From DATBAT01 sp036271375 (GTDB taxonomy: Bacteria; Acidobacteriota; Terriglobia; Terriglobales; Acidobacteriaceae): 37,036 nt of DNA. Below, in pieces: positions 6,056 to 14,014 of this stretch (position 1 is the stretch's first letter; each line of letters opens with the position of its first letter). Location: NCBI GenBank assembly GCA_036271375.1, contig DATBAT010000506.1, positions 1-37,036 of the forward strand, written 5' to 3'. Under the pieces are notes generated by a model, which ran no database searches, was not told where the DNA came from, and saw nothing but the letters and a program-made list of their open reading frames with translations. The position numbers and the translations under genes are program-made.

Positions 6056-8785
6056 CTAGCTTTTGCGCTGCTCGCTCCACTCGTCTTCTTCGACCATACC
6101 CCGCGATTGCTCGGCAGCTTCGATCAGCATGCGACGCAGGCGGTAACGGCTTTCGAGGTCAGTCTTCACGATTTCGAATCCGACTTCGTTCACGCGGGCC
6201 CGGCGCAGAAGTACCTGCGCTTTGATGCGGCGAACCCCGACGGAAATATCCAGGTTAGCGTCCGATCCTACGCGAAGATTGTCTTCCTTGATGCCCATAC
6301 CTCCACCCAGGCTAAGCTCACGCACCAGAATGCTGGACTTGCCCCACGAGCTGCTGAGGATGGCCGAAAATGGTTTGGCTACCGTGACCCGGTCATAGCG
6401 GCGTTGCCGGACCCAGGGGCAAGCAGGAGCAGAATCCAAAGGAGCGATGGTTAACTCGGCCGGCTCCAGACCGCTATTGGCCATGATTTCGGTGCCAAAG
6501 CGGGGATCGATCTTGGTCAACGATTGCGCGGCCGCAATACGCAGCTCGCGGTGGTTGACGAACTTCCACATCTTCTTGGCCTCGAGTATGCCGCGCAGAA
6601 CCGGGACAGAATCAGGTTCGCGCAGGCGGCCCAGCGATTCCACCGCCTTCAACTGCAAGAGCGGTGGACGACCCTGGGCTTCCCCGGATTCGGCGATGAC
6701 CATCAAGGAGGCAGCAGCGGAGTGGTCGCCACTCATGCCAATTTCGTCGAGAGCCTGTGGCAATACCGCCGGATCGAGAATTTCGAGCAGCTCCAGCAAA
6801 GTGCGGCCACGATCCGGTGCGGCGCCATAGGCGATCTGGCGGACGACCACGTCGTGGTAGAAGCGGTTCCACTCAGGCAGGCGATCTGGAAGTAGCTCAA
6901 GCAGCGTAGGAACGTCCAAGCGGCTTAACAAGCCTACTACTGAGGCGGCTTGGCGAGTCTGTCCGACGCGCAAGGTTTCCCGCAGATGGTGCATGGCAGG
7001 CGCGCCGAGCTCCTGAACGATTTCCACCATGCGGTCGCAATCTTCGCGACGCATGCAGCGGAAGAAGCGGTCGGCAAGCTGCTCGGCTGACGCTTGCGCA
7101 GTCTGGCGCAGCACGTCAAATAGTTCGTACGGGACTTCCTGCAAGGTCAGCGCTTCTTCGATAAATTCCGGAAGGCGATTTTCCACTCCGATACGCGGAC
7201 GCAACTCGTCGGCGAATACCGGACGCTCTGTAGAAATATGAGTGAGTGCCGAACAGACTTCCGATACCGCGTTGTACATGCGGCGAGCGCTGGCTTCAGC
7301 GCTGATGCGCACGAATGCCGCACTCAACAAACTTTGAACTTCCTGGTCGGGCTCTTTCGCGAGCACTTCGCCTAGGCGCGTGACTGTCTTGGCCATTACG
7401 TCGGATCCAGTCTGCGCGAATACATCGGCCAACTGACCGATGCCGGTTGCCGTCTTGCGGCGCGGCTCGACGTCTTTCGCTCCCAGGCAGCTGACGTAAT
7501 TTTGCAAAATGGCGCTGGCCGTTTCCCTGTCTCCACGTTCAAGCAATAGTTCAAGAAACTGCCGCATGTTGCGGGCAGGAACGCAGGGAGCTTCACTCGA
7601 AAGCAGTACGCTTTTCTTGCCCGCCTCGGGGACTTCCGCCCAGAACAAGCGGTCGAGAATGTCGGCGTGAGATTCCACCAAAATGCCCGCCTTGCCCATC
7701 TTGTCTTCCTGGATGCGCAGGATCTGGCGTAGCGTATCCATCTGCCGGGACATGTGCTCCAGCATTTGATGGACGGCATTAACTTTGACTTCGCCCTTCT
7801 GGAAGCGTTCCAGAGCGAAGCGGATGGCCATGTGTTCCGCCGCTTTCATCAGCAGCGGGGTTTCGTCCTGGTCTGCAGCGCCAACCTTGGCTGCCAGACT
7901 TCCGAGCAACTGCTGAAGATTAAGGCGAGTATTGGGATCGACCTGAGCCAATTCCTGCTGCAATGTTTCCTGGCTGGCGTTGGGATCGGTACCCACTTCG
8001 CCGAATCGGGTCAGCAATCGAATGGCTTTGATAACTTCTTCTTCTTGCAGGGCGACCGTGCCGCCGTCCCAGGTCCCAGTGCCCGTTCCGGTTCCAGTGC
8101 CGTTCCCCCCGCCGTTACCGCCTTTTGCTCCGGGTGCGCTATAGGGAACTGTGCCGACGGGCACGTGGGTGCCTTCTCCGCCGCCGGTACCGCTCTGTGC
8201 GCCCTCGGCAGCGGCAATCAATTGAAGAAGTTTCTGTGGTTCGCTCAACCACTGCTTGAATTCTGGGCCAAGCGTTTGCGCGGCAATTTGCGCGGCGATA
8301 CTGATCTCGCCTGTCGTCGGATCGGCGGCGACAAAGCGCACTTCATTGATCTTGATCGAGCCGTCGGAGCTGTCCCCAAGGGCCTCGCGCACCTGAGAGG
8401 CAACGTCTTGGCCTTTTGAACCGCCGGATGTAAATGCCTTCACCAGCTTGATGAAATCTTCTTTTGTGACTCGCTGCGAAAAATGGATGCTGGCCAAGCC
8501 CGCGGTATTCAGCAAGGTGGCAAAGCTGCGGTCGGCCTGTCCGGCTTCAAGCGGTGCTCCGTCGAGCAAAAGTTTGCTGTCGGATACGCCCAGGAGGAAA
8601 CCAGAGGAACCTGTGTCAGGCAACCCCTGCTGCAATTCGTTCCAGCAAACGTCGAATTGCCCCTCGGTGCGCTTGTGATCAAAGCCGTAAAGACGGGTGT
8701 ATTTGATCAAAATATTCAAGCTGTGCACGAAGGCACGGGCAGAGGCGACCCTGCTAGTCTTGGCGGTTGTGGCTGCCGTAGTAAT
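6056..8785 (-). CDS. Large HEAT-repeat protein with C-terminal PilZ domain; probable ATT start
   Basis: This soluble protein has about 909 residues if read from the ATT at 8785, or 890 from the GTG at 8728. It is built of an N-terminal alpha/beta-like region, a low-complexity Gly/Thr linker (GGNGGGNGTGTGTGTGT, encoded near 8070-8130), and a long helical stretch. The helical part contains HEAT-like repeats (LLPDRLPEW, LGRLREPDSVPVLRGIL). A PilZ domain occupies the last 117 residues. RRYDR supplies the RxxxR c-di-GMP motif. The second motif, ELSLGG, is a degenerate [D/N]xSxxG. No start precedes the GTG except ATT, which has AGGAG six nt upstream (8792-8796), while the GTG has no ribosome site. 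The upstream residues read naturally (TTAATTAKTSRVASARAFVHSL). Its role is probably c-di-GMP-responsive scaffolding, which is an inference. Confidence 0.8.
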   Translation of the reverse strand: MTTAATTAKTSRVASARAFVHSLNILIKYTRLYGFDHKRTEGQFDVCWNELQQGLPDTGSSGFLLGVSDSKLLLDGAPLEAGQADRSFATLLNTAGLASIHFSQRVTKEDFIKLVKAFTSGGSKGQDVASQVREALGDSSDGSIKINEVRFVAADPTTGEISIAAQIAAQTLGPEFKQWLSEPQKLLQLIAAAEGAQSGTGGGEGTHVPVGTVPYSAPGAKGGNGGGNGTGTGTGTGTWDGGTVALQEEEVIKAIRLLTRFGEVGTDPNASQETLQQELAQVDPNTRLNLQQLLGSLAAKVGAADQDETPLLMKAAEHMAIRFALERFQKGEVKVNAVHQMLEHMSRQMDTLRQILRIQEDKMGKAGILVESHADILDRLFWAEVPEAGKKSVLLSSEAPCVPARNMRQFLELLLERGDRETASAILQNYVSCLGAKDVEPRRKTATGIGQLADVFAQTGSDVMAKTVTRLGEVLAKEPDQEVQSLLSAAFVRISAEASARRMYNAVSEVCSALTHISTERPVFADELRPRIGVENRLPEFIEEALTLQEVPYELFDVLRQTAQASAEQLADRFFRCMRREDCDRMVEIVQELGAPAMHHLRETLRVGQTRQAASVVGLLSRLDVPTLLELLPDRLPEWNRFYHDVVVRQIAYGAAPDRGRTLLELLEILDPAVLPQALDEIGMSGDHSAAASLMVIAESGEAQGRPPLLQLKAVESLGRLREPDSVPVLRGILEAKKMWKFVNHRELRIAAAQSLTKIDPRFGTEIMANSGLEPAELTIAPLDSAPACPWVRQRRYDRVTVAKPFSAILSSSWGKSSILVRELSLGGGMGIKEDNLRVGSDANLDISVGVRRIKAQVLLRRARVNEVGFEIVKTDLESRYRLRRMLIEAAEQSRGMVEEDEWSEQRKS

Positions 8786-8987
8786 ATGCCGCTCCTGTGA
8801 TTTCCGGGGTACGCGTAAGCGTAATCGGAAACCGTCCGTTGGCGCACATTACGGAGGTAATTGCACTAATGCCAGCTTGGACAAACGCAACGCAAAGGAT
8901 TTCAGGGATTTACGGGCAATCTGCCCTGTTTCTGTGCCCGAAACCGCCGGGGCACTTTCCTTCCGCGCCCGCCTTCGATACAACCGT

Positions 8988-9545
8988 ATGGTGACCCACG
9001 CTCAATTAGTCGAAAAAGCTGTCGCATGGCTGCGCCACTATCGTTGCGGTGTTGTGCTGTCGGAACAGGCCTGCGTAAGCGGTGAAATGCCCGACGCCAT
9101 CGGATGGAAACGCGCCTGCCACTCGGTAGTGGTGGAGTGCAAGATTTCGCGCGCAGATTTTCTCGCCGACCGCGTAAAGCCCTGGCGGCGCAAGCCGGAG
9201 GGCGCAGTGGGATGCGAACGTTTTTATTTGACTCCGCCGTCTCTGGTGAAGCTTGAGGAGTTGCCGCCGAAGTGGGGGTTGCTGGAGTTGCGCAATCGCC
9301 GCGTGGAAATCTTGAAGCCAGCCGCGAGAGACGGCCGCAGCACGACCGGCTTCCGCCATGAGATGAATCTGTTGCTGGCAAGCCTACGAAGGGTGGAAGT
9401 GCGTATCGAGCCGCAATCGATCACCGATTTCCTGAAGTGGAAGAACCGCATGGCGGAATATAACCGCGGGACGTTGCCGGAAGGGATTCCAGCGGCTGAA
9501 GCGGAAGCGAATTTGTTTTTGGAAAGCGAGACGCTGGCGAACTAG
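8988..9545 (+). CDS. Small PD-(D/E)XK nuclease-like protein resembling MmcB
   Basis: This 185-residue soluble protein begins with a helical MVTHAQLVEKAVAWLRH segment. A PD-(D/E)XK-type core follows: Asp36 in PDAIGW, then Glu50-Cys-Lys52 in VVVECKISRADFLADR. This resembles MmcB-family DNA-repair proteins (an E-[IC]-K-[VI]-S pattern followed by ADF and D-R) and other small restriction-like folds. The ATG at 8988 was chosen because it directly precedes the conserved region. The frame stays open about 290 nt further upstream but that stretch looks noncoding. No clear ribosome site is visible. It faces the alpha/beta hydrolase gene tail to tail across 16 nt. A repair role is inferred from the family resemblance only. 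Confidence 0.68.
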   Translation: MVTHAQLVEKAVAWLRHYRCGVVLSEQACVSGEMPDAIGWKRACHSVVVECKISRADFLADRVKPWRRKPEGAVGCERFYLTPPSLVKLEELPPKWGLLELRNRRVEILKPAARDGRSTTGFRHEMNLLLASLRRVEVRIEPQSITDFLKWKNRMAEYNRGTLPEGIPAAEAEANLFLESETLAN

Positions 9546-9561
9546 AAGCGGCCTCCCGGCC

Positions 9562-10848
9562 TCACTTTGCGTCGGCTGTAAACGTCTCTACGGTAACTCC
9601 TGGCGCTGGCGCCGCGCCTGAATCCAGCACTCCGCCGTTCTGCTGTTTCAAATAGCGGTCAAAGAAAGCCAACGTATACTGCTCAATCGCTGCCAGCGCA
9701 CGCGTGGCTTTATCGGCGTCTTCGGAGTTTTTCGCCGCGATCAGGGGCTTGTCTGTGAAGCTCAAGTGCTCAACTCCGGGGAGATTGATGGTCACGTGAA
9801 AGCTTCCTCCCGTGCAAGCCTTCAGTTCCTTCTCGTTTGCTGCAAGTTGCGCCTGGTGATCTTTGTCCCATGCTTCACGGGTGGTGTGAAAAGAAGCCAG
9901 AAAATCTTCGGTCGGAGGATCGTGATGAACTTCCATCCAGAGAAAGGGCCGCGAAGGTAAGGCCATGTTGGGGTACGCGAAGATGGGGCCGTCTGTGCCA
10001 ACCCCGTCCGCATTGAGGCAGGCCTTAATGCGCGGCTCGGTCTGGCAGGCCCGCGCCGCGGCTTGGCCGCCGAAGGAATGGCCCCAGGCGGCGATGTTGT
10101 TGATGTCAACGCGACCGGAAAATGGCTCAGTGTTCTTGTCGGCGGAATCGATTTCGGAAACTTTGTCGATGGTGAGACGAATGTCCGCCGCCCACTTGTC
10201 GAGATGGCCTGCATCGAAATCGTGCAGCCGTTGCAGGAACTTCTCTTTGGTGTCACCCTGGCGGATGAGCTTGCGCCTTCCGGTAGCATCTTCGGAAAGG
10301 CCTAGCACTCTGCCGTCCGGAAACGCCATGGCCGGCACCTCGAACGTTGGTTCGATGGCGGCGACGATGTAGCCGCGGCTCACGACTTCCTCAATCAGCG
10401 TGGTGTAGCTGCTCGCGTTTACGCCAACTTCAGGCGAGAAAACAATCAGCGGGAAACGGTCTTTGCCCTTCGCCACCGGCGCGCCCTCAGAGGCATCGAT
10501 CTTGACGGTATCCAACGACACCAGCGGCCAGGCGTCTCCCCAAAATTCTTTTTCGGCTTTGACCTCGGGACTGCTGGCGATCGCGTCGACACCGGGAAGA
10601 TAGTCAACCCGGCCGTCCTTGCGGTTCTTGTCCGCGGGATACCAAACGTAAACCATGATCTCGCGATGGTCGCCGGCGATTTTTCCCGTGGGATCGACAC
10701 GCTTGGCGTCGGTCCAGTCATAGCCGATGCGGGAGACGCCGAACTTGCCGGTGGGGGAGGGAAGCTGCTTCTGAGGAGGTTCCCCAGCGGGATTCTGAGC
10801 TGCACAAACCCCAGCCAACAACAACGCGCACAAGATCGACCGAATCAT
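9562..10848 (-). CDS. Exported alpha/beta hydrolase of the PAF-acetylhydrolase-like type
   Basis: The 428-residue protein has a clear signal peptide (MIRSILCALLLAGVCAAQ) and so acts outside the cytoplasm. The nucleophile elbow is GHSFGG with Ser258. A likely acid is Asp281 in LNADG. The likely catalytic His361 lies in PGVEHLSFTD, matching the order in platelet-activating-factor acetylhydrolase isoform II and related dienelactone-hydrolase-like esterases. The N-terminal part (REIMVYVWYPAD) is also typical of that group. It lies 45 nt downstream of the GT39 glycosyltransferase on the same strand and could share its transcript. The true substrate is not readable from sequence; a lipid or short-chain ester is the family guess. 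Confidence 0.82.
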   Translation of the reverse strand: MIRSILCALLLAGVCAAQNPAGEPPQKQLPSPTGKFGVSRIGYDWTDAKRVDPTGKIAGDHREIMVYVWYPADKNRKDGRVDYLPGVDAIASSPEVKAEKEFWGDAWPLVSLDTVKIDASEGAPVAKGKDRFPLIVFSPEVGVNASSYTTLIEEVVSRGYIVAAIEPTFEVPAMAFPDGRVLGLSEDATGRRKLIRQGDTKEKFLQRLHDFDAGHLDKWAADIRLTIDKVSEIDSADKNTEPFSGRVDINNIAAWGHSFGGQAAARACQTEPRIKACLNADGVGTDGPIFAYPNMALPSRPFLWMEVHHDPPTEDFLASFHTTREAWDKDHQAQLAANEKELKACTGGSFHVTINLPGVEHLSFTDKPLIAAKNSEDADKATRALAAIEQYTLAFFDRYLKQQNGGVLDSGAAPAPGVTVETFTADAK

Positions 10849-10893
10849 TCCGCCTCAGTTTCCGGGAAATTTACTGCGGCTACTGGCGGCCCG

Positions 10894-12453
10894 CTATCTC
10901 CATTTTTTTAGCTCGGGCCAAATTTCTTGCAGGTTCCACTTGAGTCCCCGGCAGAGGAAAATTGGATCTTGTTCCACTGCGTAAGGGTTGAGATGTCCGT
11001 CAAACTCCTGAATGCTCGCGCATTTTGGTTCGAGAGTCGCACGATGGTCGCCGAGCACGATCAAGCTTTCGCCGGTGTAGTTACGCGGTCCCCACAGCCA
11101 ATAACTTTGATGGCCGCCGATGGCTTTAGGCAGTCCGTAGCGCGGGCCAAAAAAATCGATGGCGCCGGCGTAGCCATAGTTGTTGCCAAAGATGGCTGTC
11201 TTGGCGCGTTGCTCGGGCGGCAGCGAGTTGTAAATTTTTGCGGTGGCGACGGCGATTTCTTCCCAGCCGAACTGGTCGGCATAGTGTTGCGGCAGGGCCA
11301 GCCCGAAGTGGCTTTTCTCGCTGCGCGGTATTTTGAAGGGCAGCTTGTCGAGGTAGACGAGGAAACTTTCGACGGGGAGGATTGGAACGGTTATTGGAGC
11401 GAAGCAGGCTCCCGCGGCGAAGACAATGCCTGCGATCAGCGGCTTCCAGATCCAATCCTGCTTGCTGCGATTGAGGGCATGTTCGATGACCACTGCGCCA
11501 GCCGCGAGAAGCATGGGGTAAATCGGCGCGAGGTAGTAGTTCTTTCCGTGCAGCACAACAAATGCGCTGAAGGAGACGACGTAACACCATCCCAGCAGGC
11601 GGTAGGGTTTCAGCGATTTACAGATAAAGAGGCCAACCACGCCGGTGATCCAAATGGGCGCGCTGACGAATCCGATCAGCAGCATCTGCTGCGAAAAATA
11701 CTGCCAGGCTGAAAGCTGCACGTCGCGTCCGTCAGCGCGGATGTTGTGCATTAGTTGCAGAAATGGCCACTGGTGCTGAACATTCCAAGTCAGGTTCGGC
11801 AGAAAGATGAGGAACGCTGCCGCGCCACCGATCCAAAGCCATTTGTTCCATAGCGTGCGGCGGTGGTTGGTAAGCAGCAATCCAACCACGATGCCTAGCC
11901 CAAAGATGCCAATCGAATATTTGTTTTCCAGCCCAAGGCCCGCTGAAACGCCAAACCAGAGCCAATAACGGGGATCATTGCGATTCACCGCCAGAATAGC
12001 AAAGTAAGCGCAGCCCATCCAGAACAGGGGCTCCATGAAGTTGGTGGTGAGCAGGCCGCCGTTGGAGAGATACATGGGGGCCAGCGCGGCTGCCAGTGCG
12101 CTCAGAAACAACGCGTAGCTCTTGCCCCCCATTTCGCGAGCGATCATGGCCGTCAACACCACCATCGCCGAACTGACCAGGGCCGGCAAAAACCGAATGG
12201 CGCGCAAAGAATCGCCCAGAACATCGCGCGTGATCTGCACCAGAAAGGGCACCATGGGCGGCTGGTCTACGAAGCCCCATGCGAGATGCTGCCCGCAAGC
12301 CATGTAATCGAACTCATCGCGAAAATATCCGTAGCGGTTGTTGAAGAACATGTGCAGCGCGAACTTGACGAGGGCGATGAAGAGAACCAGCAGCATGCCG
12401 TCGCGGAGAAACGACGGCTTGTGCGCCTGCTCTGGGAAGGAAGGCGTACTCAT
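10894..12453 (-). CDS. Integral membrane glycosyltransferase, GT39/ArnT-like (PMT family)
   Basis: This protein of about 519 residues has a dozen or so membrane segments in its first 340 residues and a soluble extracytoplasmic C-terminal domain. The acidic motif RDEFDY in the first outer loop (about 45-50) is the Asp-Glu pair expected of GT39-type enzymes. These transfer a sugar or aminoarabinose from polyprenyl-phosphate carriers to lipids or proteins. WGFVDQPPM soon after is also characteristic of the family. An upstream TTG at 12462 could add three residues; the ATG at 12453 is preferred. A minus-strand terminator at 12505-12533 separates it from the recR operon, so it has its own promoter. 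The acceptor is unknown. Confidence 0.85.
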   Translation of the reverse strand: MSTPSFPEQAHKPSFLRDGMLLVLFIALVKFALHMFFNNRYGYFRDEFDYMACGQHLAWGFVDQPPMVPFLVQITRDVLGDSLRAIRFLPALVSSAMVVLTAMIAREMGGKSYALFLSALAAALAPMYLSNGGLLTTNFMEPLFWMGCAYFAILAVNRNDPRYWLWFGVSAGLGLENKYSIGIFGLGIVVGLLLTNHRRTLWNKWLWIGGAAAFLIFLPNLTWNVQHQWPFLQLMHNIRADGRDVQLSAWQYFSQQMLLIGFVSAPIWITGVVGLFICKSLKPYRLLGWCYVVSFSAFVVLHGKNYYLAPIYPMLLAAGAVVIEHALNRSKQDWIWKPLIAGIVFAAGACFAPITVPILPVESFLVYLDKLPFKIPRSEKSHFGLALPQHYADQFGWEEIAVATAKIYNSLPPEQRAKTAIFGNNYGYAGAIDFFGPRYGLPKAIGGHQSYWLWGPRNYTGESLIVLGDHRATLEPKCASIQEFDGHLNPYAVEQDPIFLCRGLKWNLQEIWPELKKWR

Positions 12454-12500
12454 GGGTTCCAAAACTATAGCGGAATCTGTAAGCGTCGAGATTGACGCAC

Positions 12501-12533
12501 AAAAGAAAAAAACCGGGCTGGTTAGCCCGGTTT
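12501..12533 (-). terminator. Intrinsic terminator for the dnaX-ybaB-recR transcript
   Basis: AAACCGGGCT pairs with AGCCCGGTTT (stem 12511-12519 with 12524-12532, loop of four). Read on the minus strand, the stem is followed by an almost uninterrupted T run (complement of 12501-12511). It lies about 400 nt after the recR stop and just before the glycosyltransferase start. Confidence 0.85.
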
Positions 12534-12934
12534 AAGCGTCGGTTGAGATGCGGTTACATCTACAGTCGGCGCAGACTGCGCCGGGTAAGTTGCGGTTGCC
12601 CTTTTGTGGCTTTGTTGCCGCATCTTCCCGGCTCGGCCAGGAAAAAGCAATCAAGGAGCGTCGTCACACGCACTGGGGATAGTGCAAATGCGAGGCCAGT
12701 TCGTGACGCGAAATTCATATTAACTAAGTGCTTACGGCTGAATGATTTACGTAAACAATGTAGCGAGGAAAGCGAAGCTGGGAAGTGCAAAAGTTTGCAC
12801 AATAAAATCAACACGTAGGGGCAGGTGTCCTCACCTGCCCAACCTAAAAGTCATTTCTAAGGCCAAGGTCCGCGACGAAAGTTGCTTGGGCAGGTGAGGA
12901 CACTGCCCCTACGTGTTTCGTGGCGAGGTCCGCC
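12534..12934. other. 400-bp noncoding 3' region of the recR transcript, rich in hairpins
   Basis: No convincing gene is present. Three symmetric elements are visible: a 7-bp stem CGGCGCA/TGCGCCG at 12567-12583, a perfect GTGCAAA/TTTGCAC palindrome at 12785-12800, and the double palindromic repeat at 12811-12916 described separately. With the terminator further on, the recR message would carry a long structured 3' end. An 84-residue minus-strand frame here has no ribosome site and no family resemblance. Confidence 0.6.
12811..12916. repeat. Palindromic repeat, copy 1 (REP/BIME-like pair)
   Basis: The left arm (12811-12840) contains GGGGCAGGTGTCCTCACCTG, itself a hairpin (GGGCAGGTG/CACCTGCCC). 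The right arm (12888-12916) is its reverse complement with one base missing. Both outer ends carry ACACGTAG/CTACGTGT. The 47-bp spacer is unrelated to that of the second copy at 18503-18595, while the arms are closely alike. The layout, a pair of inverted palindromes downstream of a gene, is that of REP/BIME elements. Confidence 0.85.
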
Positions 12935-13534
12935 CTACATGTCCCGGCGACCTTCCATCGCCTTCAGCATGGTGATCTCATCGGCGTATTCGATGTCGCT
13001 GCCGACCGGTATACCCATCGCGATGCGGGTGACTTTCAATCCGGCGCGGCGGAGTTGTCCGGAGAGATACGTCGCCGTCGCCTCGCCTTCGACCGTGGGG
13101 TTGGTGGCGATGATGACCTCGTCGACTTGGCCGTCTTCCACGCGGCGCATCAGGTTCGAAATTCGCAACTGGTCAGGACCGATCCCATGCAGTGGGGAAA
13201 TCGTTCCATGGAGCACGTGGTAGGCGCCGTTGAAGTGCTTGGTCTTTTCGATGGCGGCGATGTTGGTGGGTTCCTCGACGACGCACACCAATCGAAGATT
13301 GCGCGTCGGGCTGCTGCAATAGACGCAGGGATCGACGTCCGTAATGTTGTTGCAGATGGAGCACAGCCGCAGATTGGCTTTGACGTCCTGGACGGCGGCA
13401 GCGAGTGCCTGTGCGTCCTCATTGCTGGAACGCAGAATGTGGAAGGCAAGCCGCTGCGCGCTCTTGCTGCCCACTCCCGGCAGCTTCTTCAATTCTTCGA
13501 TAAGACGTGCCATCGGTTCCGCGAAACGGGACAA
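12935..13534 (-). CDS. recR: Recombination mediator RecR
   Basis: RecR acts with RecO and RecF to load RecA at ssDNA gaps. The 199-residue protein has the helix-hairpin-helix (residues about 12-30, KKLPGVGSKSAQRLAFH), the four-cysteine zinc finger (Cys58, Cys61, Cys70, Cys73), and a Toprim domain (about 81-170) with VVEEPTNIAAIE and the HVLHGTISPL block. All are standard. It is the last gene of a dnaX-ybaB-recR operon, an arrangement found in many bacteria. A 121-nt gap filled by repeats separates it from ybaB. Its terminator is at 12501-12533. Confidence 0.97.
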   Translation of the reverse strand: MSRFAEPMARLIEELKKLPGVGSKSAQRLAFHILRSSNEDAQALAAAVQDVKANLRLCSICNNITDVDPCVYCSSPTRNLRLVCVVEEPTNIAAIEKTKHFNGAYHVLHGTISPLHGIGPDQLRISNLMRRVEDGQVDEVIIATNPTVEGEATATYLSGQLRRAGLKVTRIAMGIPVGSDIEYADEITMLKAMEGRRDM

Positions 13535-13555
13535 AGGGGCCTCAATTCAGAAAAG

Positions 13556-13654
13556 CATTGGGTAATTTGGTAGTCGGGTAATTTTGTAATTAAAAAACCG
13601 CCACGGTCACTCCTGGCGAGGTGAAATTACCAAATTGCCCAATTACCAAATGGG
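13556..13654. repeat. Imperfect inverted repeat of GGTAATTT-type units between ybaB and recR
   Basis: The left arm (13556-13592) and right arm (13624-13654) are made of drifting 7-8-bp units related to GGTAATTT. The right arm, reverse-complemented, reads TTTGGTAA, TTGGGCAA, TTTGGTAA. The arms pair imperfectly around a central CCGCCA/TGGCGAGG hairpin. The whole element occupies nearly the entire operon gap and would form a long stem in the message. Confidence 0.7.
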
Positions 13655-13655
13655 T

Positions 13656-13961
13656 TTAGAGTCCAGGAAAGTTCATGCCGCCGAGCATTCCGCCCATCGT
13701 GGACTGCATGGCTTCGTCCACCTTGCGGCCGGCTCCGTTGATCGCAGCGGTAATCAGGTCTTGCAGCATTTCGATGTCTCCTGCCTTCACCGCTTCAGGA
13801 TCGATCTTGATGCCGAGCACCTGCTTGCGTCCGTCCATTTTCACGGTCACGGTACCGCCGCCTGAAGAAGACTCTACTTGAGTCTCTTCCATTTTCTTTT
13901 GCAGGGATTCGTACTGCTTCTTCGCCTGCGACATCAGTTCCTGCATGTTGAATCCGCTCAT
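13656..13961 (-). CDS. YbaB/EbfC family nucleoid-associated protein
   Basis: This 101-residue protein has the family pattern. An N-terminal coiled-coil helix (QELMSQAKKQYESLQKKMEE) is followed by a strand segment VESSSGGGTVTVKMDGR, then a helical C-terminus with LQDLITAAINGA and a Met/Gly-rich tail. Members bind DNA as homodimers and are almost always encoded between dnaX and recR, as here. It lies 53 nt after dnaX. The call is secure; the cellular role in this organism is not shown by the sequence. Confidence 0.95.
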   Translation of the reverse strand: MSGFNMQELMSQAKKQYESLQKKMEETQVESSSGGGTVTVKMDGRKQVLGIKIDPEAVKAGDIEMLQDLITAAINGAGRKVDEAMQSTMGGMLGGMNFPGL

Positions 13962-14014
13962 AAATTCCTCTTGATCAGCAAGTCCGAAGGCGGATTAATC
14001 GGCTCACGGCAGAT

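Noticed and set aside
12560..12814. 84-residue minus-strand frame after recR
   Set aside because: No ribosome site, composition unlike the neighbours, and it overlaps hairpins and the palindromic repeat.
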